Shown one piece after another: positions 27,001 to 40,800 of a stretch of DNA of 64,000 nucleotides. Below the pieces are notes generated by a model. That model searched no databases. It was not told the origin of the DNA and saw only the letters and a list, made by a program, of their open reading frames with translations. The stretch comes from Chamaecrista fasciculata. Its lineage: Eukaryota; Streptophyta; Magnoliopsida; Fabales; Fabaceae. How positions within the stretch are numbered: the stretch's first letter is position 1; the number at the start of each line of letters is the position of its first letter. The DNA is taken from positions 146,790-210,789 of the forward strand of contig QANZ01044666.1 in the NCBI GenBank assembly GCA_003254925.1, given 5' to 3'. The position numbers and the translations under genes were made by a program.

Positions 27001-30000
27001 TCATTCTGTTTGTTTCCCTCAAGTAATTTTCTCTGAGCATACAGCCGAGAAGGAGAAGGCTTAGGAGGTCCAAAGGATTTGGCTAGACCACCAATCCACC
27101 ACAAAAGAGCATCCCTGTTTTCAATATTCCACAGAAGCTTGAGTCCATACACAAAAACACGCAGACAATTGTCAGCTATAACAACATTGTACCCATCATC
27201 GTCACTTGGGTCAGACAGAACAAGCTCACTTTCATTCCCATTTTCAGACTGGGATACTGAACATGTCTTCTCAACATTTCTTCTTCCTGCTTCTTGCCAG
27301 GCTAGTAAACTTTCAGGATCAGCCTTTGGGGATTGTCGTCTGATAGTAAAGTAATCAGATGACAACAAAAATCCATCATCACGGTTCTTCTCTGTGGAAT
27401 AACTCATGTAACCCTTTTCACTGGTGATTTTGTCCACAGGTGCTGACTGTGAACTTTTCTGTGTCATGTTAATTGCTTTTGTGACACTAACACAGTCTTC
27501 TTTATTTAAAAATGCCTTGGGCATATGAAGGTCAATACCTAGGTAAACAAGCTCAAGAATGTCACGTTTGCATTCAAAAGTATATTTTTGCTTGCCCCTA
27601 CTACTACAGTGCTCGAACTTCATCTTTGTCATTGTTATAGTTAGTCCTTTGGCCGGATCATCATCATCAAAAGGAAGGTGTTTTATACAAGTTGGAGAGG
27701 CATCTAGACGCATCATAAACTCAGTCATCACTCTATCTAGGGACAAATTTCCAGACCTGACAAACCTTGGAACTCCAAAACGAGGCCAACGAGAGAACAT
27801 GCGCAATTTGTGTGGAGGAATGAAGTTTAAGTTCCAGAATTTTACAATCCATGCCAGATCATGAGCTCCAATGTTAAATGTTGTGGAAGCAGGTGGAACC
27901 TTCTGAGATTTGTGAGAAGTATCACTTACAGTGGCATCTCCTTCACTACCATCTCTTGGAACAGAAGACTGGGACTGTTTTTCTGATGAAGGAAGGAAGG
28001 GTTTAAGAGAGAAGTTCCAACGAAGGGAAAGAGAAGTGGATCTGAAGGGATCAAATACTATGTCCTTAGTTTTCCCCTCAACAGGAAGTGCAAATAGATA
28101 ATGGTTCAGGGGTGTGCCAGAATCACAACCCCAATCCATTGTAACTTCAAGAGTAAAGACTGGAGCTTCCAAAAATGCACCAGAGACACCTGCTGGAAGT
28201 TTAAAGCCCTGTTCTATTGCCAGACTCTCCAGACTACTCAATAAAACCTTAAAATCCTTGGCAGAAACAAATACACGACCATCTGACTGGTGAATTTCCA
28301 AAGAGCCAGTCACAACTTGGAGTTTGTCAAGCTCTTCATAAGGATCTGTGGTGGCCAAAACATTCAATTTTACTTCAGAAAAGAGCAGGGAAATTTTTCC
28401 GTGAATGTAATTTCTCATGTCATCCCACCATGGCAAGCTTTTCTCCTTTTTTGGTGGCACAATAAGTGGGCCTGGATTTCTGACACTTAGATTAGCCCTC
28501 CGAAGAGCTACAGTAAAAGCATAACTAATATCAGCAAAAACAGGTTCGTGACCCACTCCAAATGATGCTTCTCCTTTCTGAAAATGTATTGGCAAATCTG
28601 AGTATGTCTTCATTGGGGGAGTAGTACCACTAGCTGATCGAAGCATGCTGACCTTTCTCCATCTCCCAACATAAACATCTTGAAAAACTTGAGGTTGAAA
28701 GTGTGTTGCCTAATGAAAACAAAGCAAAAGCAAAATAATAATAAATTATTAGTCTTAGGTCAAATATCTTGTAGTCAATCCCCCCAAAAGGGTAAAGGAG
28801 AAGGAAATTCAAAGTTCAGTTTAAGTAAAGGGAAACAAACATATATATTTCAATGAAAGAATTTATTGAAGAAAGAATAAAACAAAAAAAATAAAGTACA
28901 AGGAATCCTATACAAGCAAAAGCCAAAACAACTAAAAACAAAGCAAGCTTTAATTCAGAAGAGCCTCCCACTCTGTATGAAGATCCACAAGGAACACTCT
29001 CCCAAAATAAACCATATGAAGAAAGCCACAGAGCTGACAAAAAATAATCCTCTCCAAAGAAGACACGGAGGAAGGGATTTCTCATTGAACACTAGCATTC
29101 CATTCTAACCAAAAACACTACAAACTAGCAAAGATTGCACAAGGCCAGAGTGTTTTAAGCTCTCCTTTTTCCTCACAAACCCTGTAAACCTGATTCAGCT
29201 AGACAGACGCAACTCTCACAAAAGAAACCAAACAACCTATTCCAAACTATGCCACACCACTAGTGTAAGAAAACATGGTTATTTATCTCTGAAGACAAAC
29301 ATCAGCACATAAGGCCTCAATAAGCCTTTTACTTTGTAGCAAATGGGTTTGGGAATGAATAAGACGCTAAAGCTTCATGGGACTGTCCAGTATTTGAATC
29401 GTTATGCTGGTTGGTAAGGAAGGCTTGAATATCTAAGGGAGTTTCTTTGTCTCAGGATATGTTAAGGGTAAATATAGTAGATCAGTAGTTTTGTACTCAA
29501 GTTGGAGTTCAGCCCATGGTTTTTCCAAAGGGGTTTCTATTGCCAGATTAGCAACAACATTTGGTTGCTCTGATGCAATTCTTTTACTTAAATACTTCTT
29601 TATGTTACTCTATTCCGAGTGTTTACTTCTGGAGGATGTGTTATTCTCCAAATTTTGAACCTGTTTTATTCCTTAATGTTGATTTTTGGAGAATAATATT
29701 CGTAATATTATTTCATCATAAACAAAAAGGTTTACAATGCTTAAATAAGAGAAAATCTCCTAATCAAGTTAGGAATCCTAACAAAAGATATCAAATCTTA
29801 TATCTAATCTAATATTTGATAAGATATAAATCAGATTCTAATAAGATATTTCTAATCTTAAAAGATAATGATAAAATAAGAAATAAAATAATTCTAGATA
29901 ATTCTAGATTTCTCAACACTCCCCCTCAAGCTGAGAATTGGAATTTGGAATTTTCCATTCGCAGCTTGGATCTTGATTGAAATTTGTGCTTTCCTTAAAC

Positions 30001-31841
30001 ATAGTTGTCGTTGGAAGAAGACGATGATGGCAATGAAGGCCGAAGGTTCATTCGTCAATGAAGGATGTATGAATGGCAATGAAGGCCGAAGATTAATTCG
30101 TCAATGAAGGACATATGAATAACAGTTGTCAATTAAGGACAAAAGTAGTAATAGTAATGGCTTGTACTCATTTATAAACCTTAGGGGCCATTCTATAAGT
30201 GATGTCAATAGAGGACGATGCTTGAAATCGGCGATTAAGGCCAGAAGGATGGCATGTGTTCTTTTCCGAGTCTCAGAGGCTCTCTTTTTCTCAGAGCATG
30301 TACTCGTTTTCGAACCTAAGAGGCCAATCAACATAGGATTAAAGAGGAAAAATCAGTCAACAAGTGTAATCTGCCAACAAAATGCAACAAACCCTATCTT
30401 CAACAAAGAGGGTTCACTAACAGCCACCAAAACCACCATATGACAGTTGGGGGTCGCCGGAACTAGGTCGGCGACGGCGGCGCAAACAGGACGATGTCCC
30501 ACGCGCCAGCGTGTGCAAAAGCGCGAAAATGCCTGCGCGGCACGTGAGCCTCACGCGCAGCTCGGTTTGCTGCCGGACTCGGGGGAACTGCCGGTCGGAC
30601 GCTTCTGCCTCCATCCCTGCCGGCAGTCACACAAAAAGGAAACTTTGAAAGTTGGACTAATTAAACCCTAACCAAGTTTGCTGCTCACTAGACAAGAAAG
30701 AAATTTCAGAACAAGTATCCGGGATCAAAATGGAAACCTGGCTCTAATACCATGGTGTTTTTTGGAGAATAATATTCGTAATATTATTTCATCATAAACA
30801 AAAAGGTTTACCATGCTTAAATAAGAGAAAATCTCCTAATCAAGTTAGGAATCCTAACAAAAGATATCTAATCTAATATTTGATAAGATATAAATCAGAT
30901 TCTAATAAGATATTTCTAATCTTAAAAGATAATGATAAAATAAGAAATAAAATAATTCTAGATAATCCTAGATTTCTCAACACTTAATAATTTTTTCATT
31001 AAAAAACCTGAACTATCACCATAAAAAAAATGGCACAATTTGCATACAAAAGCACATACACCCAACTTGGCTCCTTTACAAAAAGCATAAAACTAAAACA
31101 CGTAAAACTATCAGAGAAATCTATAATTTTTTTAAAAAAAAATGGCAAAGACTGAGTATATTTATATGAGATAAGAGAGCCTATTCAAGGAAAAGCTGTA
31201 AAATACAATGAATGCTAATATCTCTAACAATCAGGTGAGATCTAGCAAGTAAAAGGGGAAATGGAGGCTGGAAAGAAACGTGGCAACAAGAGAGGCACTT
31301 CTAGAGGATCAAAGTAGGATTTGATACCATGTGTAATCTAGAACTTTGACTTTATAAAATGCATAGACCTAAAAGGTATTTATACAAGATGAACAAACCA
31401 TAATAGGAAAAAAGAATAAAAACAATAAATATTCCTAATTAGTTCACAACAGTATCAACTCAAGGGTTCCAACTAATGACTCAAATTGTCATATGTTTCA
31501 AACAATTTTACTACAACTATCTACAGAAAATCATATGCCTCAGAAACTTTCTGCATTTATAAATCTATGAAATTTATAATATTTTCCTAGATCTAGTTCA
31601 AATAATGAACTTTTTAAAGTTCATATCTAACCTCAACCGTGAATATTTCAATTTTTCAATTAAAAAAAAAAAAAGCAAGATTCTAGATCTTTATATCATT
31701 ATAGTATTTGCTAAAATCCCTATTACATGATTGAAATACATTTGCAGAAAACTTGCGTTTGATATTGGTTTTTCTAATTTCTTGTTCGAGAAGATAAATT
31801 ACATGTTCAAAGGCCAATTAAATTGTTTTCAAGACTCTCTT

Positions 31842-31874
<33 letters not shown>

Positions 31875-34800
31875 GTATATGGGATCTTCTTGTTAAAGCT
31901 AATTGGACCCTGAACTCTAAGTAAATGAAAAGGCATAATTAAATAGAAGAAATGATAAGTCCTGATATTACCTGCTGAGCTAGCACAAGACAACCTTCAC
32001 ATTTACCAGAACTTCCTGAAAAAAGAGGCAAGGTGTAGTTCCGAATCCTTGCTACAAGACTACCTGCATTTAAAACAATATTTCTCCCATACAATCGGGA
32101 AAACGGTATTTTATTTTCATGACAGATGGGATCAAGCTTCTTCAGAACCTCAATCATCCCATCATCTCCACCATCAATTTCTGTTAAGCTTACATTCAAG
32201 TCTAATGCAGATATTGTAAGAACAGAAGCCCTTGAAGTGCTAAACTTGAAACCAGCTTGAAACCCTTCTCTACAGGCACCTGATCCTTTATATAACACTA
32301 AGTTCTGACATGCCTGGTAATATGATTGGAATGATCGCTTATACACTTCCTCTCTCAAGGATTGAATAGTTGAAGAATCTTTTACATCAATCTCAACATC
32401 ATTAAAGTAAATCTTCCTTTCTTGAGAAGAACTATTGGTGTCAGTAGTTTTTGGTCCTTGCTTTGCCTTTGATATACATTCATCCAGAAAGTCCAACCGC
32501 ACAGCTAGCTCACCAGCTTCCTTCTTCAACAGATGATAGTGTTCATCAAGCCATCCTTGAAGTGGTTCTTCTTCAATATCAGCAGTTAACTTGCGTATGC
32601 AAAATTTTATGCATCCTAATTTACTTGAACTAGGTTTTTTAACTTTAGAGCTCTCTTTCTTCACCGGGAAAATCAGATTAGTCTTAGCAGAAACTATGAG
32701 CTTCAGAGCTCGTAGCATATCCTCAAGAGCATCATCAATAGCACGCAGCTCCAATCTGAATGGCAAGCAAATGTGAACATCAAGACCCTGAATTACACAG
32801 TCCCATATTTTGATTACAGGTTCCTCAGCATCAGATGCACTACTAGACACTCTAGGAATTCGTGAAATTTGCATGCGACTACTCTTGAAAATTCTGGCCC
32901 CATTGAAACTAAACATAAATCCTTCAAGGAGCACTCCTATCTTAGCATTCTCAGAGAAAATTGATTGAATTTGAAGAATAGCATCAACTCCATCTCCTGC
33001 CTCAGCAGATATATTTAACATTTCCACATCAAGAGCAAAAATATGTTCTTTCTTCTTCGGCTTTTCAAGATGCCCTGATTCTTCAGTAGTATCACTTTTC
33101 AAATTAGTATCTTTGACATTTGATGCATCCTCCTTTTGATCATTACCAAGTTCCTGAAGTTTCCTATTGTGTATCAGTAACTTCAGTTGCAAAACAAGTT
33201 CAATTAGGGATAGATGTAAATCAGGTTCCCACCTCACTGTAATATCAGTAGCACTGAAAAGTGAACAGATTGCAATCTCTTTAATGCCTCCTGAACGCTG
33301 CACAAATTTAGCATTTTGCATGTCAAACAATGCCACTTTTGTTACTGGTGTGTCTTCCTCCATATATTCCTGATAGATGGATCTGGCTCTTTCAAGTTCC
33401 ACCTGCTTGGACTGTTTCTCCTTGTTCACACACAAACTAAAATGAATGATTTCAAGAGAAACAGAGTACTTCAGCTTTTCATTTGCAATTGTGGACATTA
33501 TGTGTGCACTGCGTGGGGTACCATCTGCAGATTCTGTGACTATAAATCTACCACCCTGTGAACCATAGTTAACTCGCTTGGGATCTGAAACACTTGTATT
33601 TTCCAAGCCCGTCTCACCACAAACATATATTGAACAGTATTCCAAGTTTACTTTCATCATTTGAATTCCCTTCCCAGAAGGTTTTGACGAATGCCCACGG
33701 CTCTCACTTGATCTTTTCTTTGAACCTGAAAGGTTTTTCGCTAGAGCCTGAAAGGATATTGCTGTGGATACAAGTGATTCTAAACGCTTGAAAGTTAGGT
33801 AAACTCCGATGCGAGTCACAACAACTGATAAACCTTGCCTACTCTTAGAACCATCTCCTGAGGATTCCATGTCCTTTTGGCCCAAATCTAAACTAACCTT
33901 TGCTATGTGAATAATGGAGTCGGCATTAGTTTCCACACCAAAAAGGCTTCCTTTCATGCATTTTTTATATTCATCAGCCAAGTGGAGATTTAGCTCACTA
34001 AGTTCTGTGTGTGCTGTAGTCCCCATATTTATATTATTCGCGAACATATTTAATGATTTTGAGCAGCCCTGTCAATCCATGGATGTTTTACAAGCAAGGT
34101 CTTTAATGAAGAATTAAATCAACATAAATAAAAAAGCATAATTAAGATAACTACATCCAAATTCTAGAGTTGAAAAAGTAAAACATTAGAGGCACAATAA
34201 TTTCAGAATGACTCTAATATCTAATATGTAATTCAAGCAGCAGTGGTTAGTGGGAGTGAATTAAACAAGGTTTCCATCAATTAGAAGATTACGAATACAT
34301 CAATATCTATCTTAACTTTTACACTATGGCTCACAATGAGGAAGCTGGGGTAATCAGTAGTTCTGCTAGTCAAAGCCCTACAAAATGCAAGAATTGTAAA
34401 TTCTTGTTTTTCAACGGAAGAAAAGCGGTCAGAGAAAAGAGAAAGTATCTCAAGGGCAAAGGTAAGATACCATCCTAAACAGAGAAACTAAAAGGACACG
34501 ATGAGCTTAATGGACTCAAAAATCAGATATTTCAAAACAAGTATAATAATAACAGTTTACTAATTCAGAAAGGAAAATTTTGATGGTGTGCCAGTGAATA
34601 GAAAAAGAACTTTTGGGAATCAAATACATTACATGTTCTGTTCAGGCTAAAGTCAACATTATTTAATATAGTATTTCTTTATATTCCTCCTCTTGTTCTC
34701 TCTAATCCCTAATACTATTATTGGTAATCATTTATCTTGATAAGATTTGAACTTATCAGGTCATTAATAAACCCTTCAGAAAACTAAATAATCCCACTTT

Positions 34801-37800
34801 AGCACCTACTTCAAACAGTTTCCAGGATTGTTCGAACTACATTTGTGTGTGTGTGTATAACAATACTTACACGAAGCACTGGAGAACCAGCCATACTGAA
34901 AACCATCATTGTGATATCAGGAGCTGAAAATTTGCATGTCCAAACAATGGTCTTGACATTAGTGGATTGGGGCTTCACAACTTTAGAAGCTTCTTCTCCA
35001 AGTACCATCTTTTTCTTCTTCGGCGAATGAAGAACCAACCAAGGTTTCAACCTGTTGATCATCATGTTACATTGTGTACCTCCTAGCTTGATTTGAGTTT
35101 CAACTCTAATGGGAGGGACGGGCTGAAGAAAAGGAAGATGCAAAATATATATAATAAGTTGGGCCAGAAAATACAGGAAAACTATAACAAAGGAAATTTA
35201 AACATTAAATGCAAATGAAAAACACAAATCAAATGCACATTTGAAGTATCAGTTTTATAGAACCTTTCATTTCCTTTGGGATGCCTTTGTTCCATTTATT
35301 TATCTTTGAGAGGATGGTATCCTCTATCATCGGATTTGTTTTTCCAACCCCACCAACAATTTGTTCCCCCTTAAAAAAGGAGTTGCTGTTTTTTGTAACT
35401 AATGAAGTTAAACTTTCTGAAGCTTATCTATCTACATTTAAACTCATTTTTATAAAGCTAAAATTCTGTTACTCAGAGCCATCGGAGGAATAACAATCTA
35501 TGGTTGATATTACTTCATGCACGAAACAACTAATTGTGAAGGCTACAGAACTCCTCCTTCAACTAGCAAAGGTGATTAAAACATAAACAGCCAATGTCCT
35601 TTCAGTGAATGTTCTGTAAAGATTGTACCATGTTCTTGTTCTAACTGATAAGCAAAGGTGATAAGACCACTTTTAGAGTGATATAACACTGCTTCATGTG
35701 GATTATACATAACTTACCTCTCCTGGGACATGCACAAGAGAGATCAAATCCAACTTCAATATCTCCAGGATGGAAGAACCAGCTTCTCTTAGAAGCTGTA
35801 AAATCAATGAGGCACAACAAAACTAATCAGCAAGAAGCAAAGTGAAAAAATATCTGAAGAATATAATCAAAGTCAACTGTCAGATTCTATACATGGATTT
35901 CCCTAAACTCCAGTTGAAAATCAAGGCGACTCTCTCCAGCATCAGTAGTGGATCGTGATTTGGTGGTTTTCAACTGGATGCCCGTGATGTTATTCTCAAC
36001 AGAGAGACCATGTTCACGATGCACAAATCTCAAATCCAGCTTTGGTAATTTAAAGCTGACCTATCAATAAGATGTATAGTAGTTGATGTTAAAACTATTT
36101 TAAAATCTTTGATAAATAGAATCATCAAAACTATTTAAGAAACCTTTTCACTTTTGTGCAAGATACCTTGAGTGGATATATGCAACAAATATATACTCAA
36201 AGTGAATTAAGAAAAACACATGATTATACACCAAATTAAAGAATGAAAATTTGTTTTTCTTAAGTAAGTAGTTAAACAAAGCAGACAAATGGCTTGATCT
36301 TCTATAGAACCCAAAAGTCCAAATTAAACTACCCAAAAAGAAAAACTGAAGCACCAAGAGCAAGAACAAAATGGTCAGTAGACTATACAAGCAAACAAAT
36401 GAACCACACTTGCCCAAAAGTTAAGCTTTAAGTGTCCAAGAAGCCAAAAGGGTAAGAGAATCAAGACTTCTGAGAAGTTACACACCTTCTGTGTCCTGCT
36501 GATTTTTAAGACTAATAACAATTTAAAATTATCCACAAGGCCACCAGTAATTTTTCTAATGACAAAACAATTTATTCATGATAAGAGATAAAATATGAAG
36601 AAAACTACAAAACCGGAGCACAAGAGATCCTCTCACAGAAAATGAAAAAAACAAGGTCCAAAATTCCAACTCAAAAAACCCTCAAATTGCTTTGGAAATG
36701 ATGCAGATAATAGAAGCACTAATAGATAATATCATTGATGAAGATGCGGAAATGATGCACAAAGACACGTCATAACTTCCCAACAATTTAAGTAATAATC
36801 TTTTTATAATAAAATATTTTTTTTATGAGGTGAGAGCACTATGCAAAAGAGAATTTAACTGATGATCAATGCCTTTTGCTGGTTAGGTGTACCAATTTTC
36901 GAAATTAATGAACACTGGTGTTACCAACATTTTTAGTTGGTACAAGAGGCATAACACATAATGATATAAGTGTTAGAAACTTATTATATTGAGTGGGTCA
37001 TGGCTAGATTAAAATAAATGCGTTGACCACTAGTAGGTTGGGTTTGTGTCAGACATAAATCATAATTATAAGTAGACTCCCATTTAGTATTTTCTGCTCT
37101 TTCTACATGGAATAGAGCCAGGTTTAGGAGGGCTTCAATAGCTTTCCTCTTTAAGGACCATTTCTCTGAGGAACAATGGCTTTGGTATCACTATCCTCTT
37201 TCAACTGCATTTCTGGTGATTGATATATTTTCTTACAATCAGAAATCCTTAGAGAAAGTTCCTTTTAGACTTCAAGCACCCAAATCTGCCTCAGGACTCT
37301 CCAGCAAGCATATTCCCCAGTAGAGGTAGCATTAGAAGATTCCTGATTCTTCATCACTTCTTATGGTTGTATTTAAGTTGTGCTTTCACATGCCAATGCA
37401 TGATGGCACATACAACACTGACAAACAAACAGCTATACCCAGAAAGTGCCGACCCGCCTTCATAACATCCTTTCACCATCAGTTTGACATGGATTGTGAT
37501 ATTTTTTCTGGCTGTGTGCTAACATTTCTGATGCATTTCTTGATCTTCAGTGGCTTTTTTTTTTCTATTACTTAAACAATTTGAAAAACATTGAGGTTTT
37601 GGTGCAAGTAGAACCTTGGTTGATGAAAAAGAAAAATCAAAATAGTTGAAAACCCTAGTGAGCAACCTAAGTAATGGAGCTCAACAAAAAGAATTTCCAC
37701 GGGGTTGTTTATGGGTAGTAATTGAAGAATTCGGGAAGATGCATCAAAATGTTAAAGCAAGACAAGTCACAGATTTAAGCAAAATAAGAATTGGTCTCTA

Positions 37801-40800
37801 TTATTGGTGACAATATGTTATATTGCTCTAATTCCTGGATAGCCAATCAAATTCAAACCCACCAGAAAATTAAAGATTAACTACCATGAGAAAAACTGTT
37901 TAAACTAGGCTCAGCAGACGTGATACGTTGGAAGTATCCATCTCTATATTCCCTGTCCCTCTTACAACTTTATAAAATGCAATGATTGAAGAGAGGAAGT
38001 ACATCAATATTCATTACCTTTTCAGGAAACATTGCAGTGTATTTGGAAAAGGCTGCAAGCACTTGCTGATTCTTCGAAGGTTTATTTGTGGCCATAGAAT
38101 CAGTACTTGGCCCTACAGGTTTTTCAGAGCCAGAAGGAGATTCTACTGAACTCTTCTTGCTTTTCAGAAATAACCCCTCATTCAAATTCGCAGCGACTTT
38201 TCCTAAAGAAATGTCCACATGTTTCACAATGACGCCCACTTCCCTATGTCCAAAATGAACAAATTATCAGCCATAAAAGGATAAAATTGTCAATCCAGGA
38301 AAATTAACAAAGTATTGAGTGGAATATAAAGAACTTTCTTTTTTCTACTTACAAATAGCAAGACTTACTTTTGAAAGCTGACACAGGCAATCGAAGAATA
38401 CAAGAAGTATAAGAAATAAGAAGAGTAGCCCTCTTTCAAGGTAAAACAGAAATAAAAATGGCAAAAAAGATGAAAAAAGAAAAGGTTGCAAGGAATAGAG
38501 GACAAGAGATACTCATAAAGAAGACAAAAGTTAACAATGATAGATAACAGTAAACACATGTGAATAAATAGATAGATAAGGGGAAGAAAGCTAAAACACA
38601 GAAATCAATGCCAAAAGTATTAGATTGGGAATCCTTGGCTCTTTTATGCTAGAGTAGATGACCAGTTACATAAGTCAAGAAAGAAAGTTGAAGTTCCATT
38701 TGACAGCTCTTATAGTTGGGAATATTGCTAGGTACACTGGTTGCTAAATGGCTTTCTCACATTTGAATATTTGACAACCAAATCATCTGCTTCAATTTGT
38801 TTAGCACACAATTGGTGATATTCAATATCATGCAAGAATTATTTTCTATAGTTGAACTTTCTCCCTTGAAAACTCATGCTTTTCTTCAATAAAAATATGC
38901 CCAGTGACTGGATAGCATGAGTCCCATTCAGCACAACCAGAGGTGGAAATTATAACCCATACCGATGGAGCTACTGTGATCCAGCTTAACTAATAGCCAA
39001 CTAAACCCAACCATGTAGTTTAATAGTGAAATTGGTTAGAAAGTTAAACATGGTTAATCATTACTTCAATTATTCTTTATTTGCACACACTAACCCTCTC
39101 TACATGAGATAATCTCCATGACTATTAAAAATAATATTACAACTTAAGAAATCATTAGATATATGGAAAAAATAAAAATAAGAGACTAGACCAAATCCAA
39201 AACCGCTATGACCCAAGTACCAGTGAGATGAGTAAAAAAGTGTTAGAAATTTTATTCAATTGATTGAATAAATAGAAAAGGAAAAGTACACCAATGGTAA
39301 AATGATTAGAAAGTAATGCAAGGTTGTAATAAATGAGTGGAAAATTGAAATATATATGGGGTTAATGGTTCAACTGAGTCTACCCCTAATAAAATGAGCA
39401 CGGATCATTTGATAACCTATTAACATTTTTAAATGGGCCACAAATAGTTACAAAGGTCAAAACCACCCAAACATAATTAATATTAATAAGATGAGTGATT
39501 TCAAAAATATTAATAAGATGAGGATAGGGGGAAAATACCTATCAAAATCAAATTCACACATGAAGGAGAATTTTTCACAGATAAAAGGAGCAGAAAACAT
39601 TTCGGTGGTGGCAATGGATGATTGGGTAGACGAACTGCATCCTTCAACACTAGAATTAGATAATTGGTTGCAACTAACACCTTTTTCATTGATGTGAACG
39701 AGAACAGGTAATAGATGTATCCTAACAATTAAACTGGACTGGGATCTGCTATCTTTTGTAATATCCACATTCAAGTCCTTGATTTCAAGGATAGCTTTTG
39801 GTGTCTGCAACATTCAAGAAAGAATTCCAATTACCTGAGAATGATTCTAATGCAATCCCTAATAACAACACAACAAGAGAATAACATAGATTAATGTAAT
39901 ATGTAGGTAGGATCCATTCTTATTTGTCAATATAATCATTACATTCGAGATTATCACAATAAGATTTCCAAATTATTCTTATGTGCAATTTATATTATGA
40001 AATGGCATATATACTATGGACAATGTGTAAAGCATGTAATAAATTGGCTGGCACAACTTTTTTTACTTGAAAAAAAAAAGAAACTGGAATAAAATTAGAA
40101 AGAGAAGAAAGTACAAATTGTTGAGGATAAGAAATCCTCAAATTACACCCAAAGAAAAAGACAAAACAGAACAATCTAATCCCCACCCCCCCAACACACA
40201 CACACACACACACAAAAAGAAAAAAGATATTCAGTGTATAGGAGCTGTCCAATCTCCTTCTATATCACAAACAGCCTTGAAAAAAACCAGGGAAAGTGGC
40301 AAGGAGTATTGAGAGGTGCATACCTTCAGGACCAGATCCCTCACACAAACTGAGAGATATCTTGCAATATTGGCAACAACCATTATCCACTTTCCCTTGC
40401 CCGACGAACGGGAGGAAGACCGGGACTTCCTTCTTTTTGTTTTTCCAGCACTTTTGTTTGAAGACCTCAAAGCAACTTTTAAGCCACATATTAACAACTG
40501 CAGCTTTGGACCCCGAGAAATAAAACCCACAAGGCTCAAGCTGAGTTTAATTTCACCAACATGAACAGATTCAATAGCACCCTGTAGATATCTTATAAAT
40601 CAAATAGATATTTTGCTATGAGCCCTTATGAAATAAGTCCATTGAAAAAACATGACAATGCCTTTAGAATAAAACATAGGATTTTAACTATGATCCAAAG
40701 AGGGGGGGATAATAATAAGATTATATAATAGCAAACCAGAAGCCAAGGGGGAGCTATATGAGAAAAAGCCGCAATAACAGACGACGACCCCTTTAGTAAT

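Larger units (their letters stand above)
29677..30982 (-). mobile_element. Small non-autonomous LTR retrotransposon (TRIM/LARD-like), copy 2
   Basis: It is a 1306-bp element of the same family as copy 1, in the opposite direction (sense with SABRE). LTRs are 30753-30982 (5') and 29677-29918 (3'). The target-site duplication is CTTAA (29672-29676 and 30983-30987). On the minus strand the primer-binding site TGGTATTAGAGC follows the 5' LTR and a CTTGAGGGGGAG purine tract precedes the 3' LTR. A 12-bp indel explains the LTR length difference; substitutions are few, so it may be younger than copy 1. Open frames inside (for example 30447-30671) lie in GC-rich non-coding interior shared with copy 1. 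Confidence 0.92.
28710..31971 (-). other. SABRE intron 9 (largest intron)
   Basis: 3262 bp between exons 31972-34068 and 26858-28709. It contains LTR-element copy 2 (29677-30982), a LINE tail (about 28965-29165) and a CT/TA microsatellite (about 31834-31877). Together they account for roughly half the intron. Confidence 0.75.

Noticed and set aside
30126..30671. Open frames of 74-105 aa inside LTR-element copy 2
   Set aside because: No gag, protease, integrase or reverse-transcriptase motif. The stretch matches the non-coding GC-rich interior of copy 1.
36148..36417. 89-aa hydrophobic minus-strand open frame
   Set aside because: T-rich intron sequence of SABRE; the hydrophobic residues reflect base composition and there is no family pattern.
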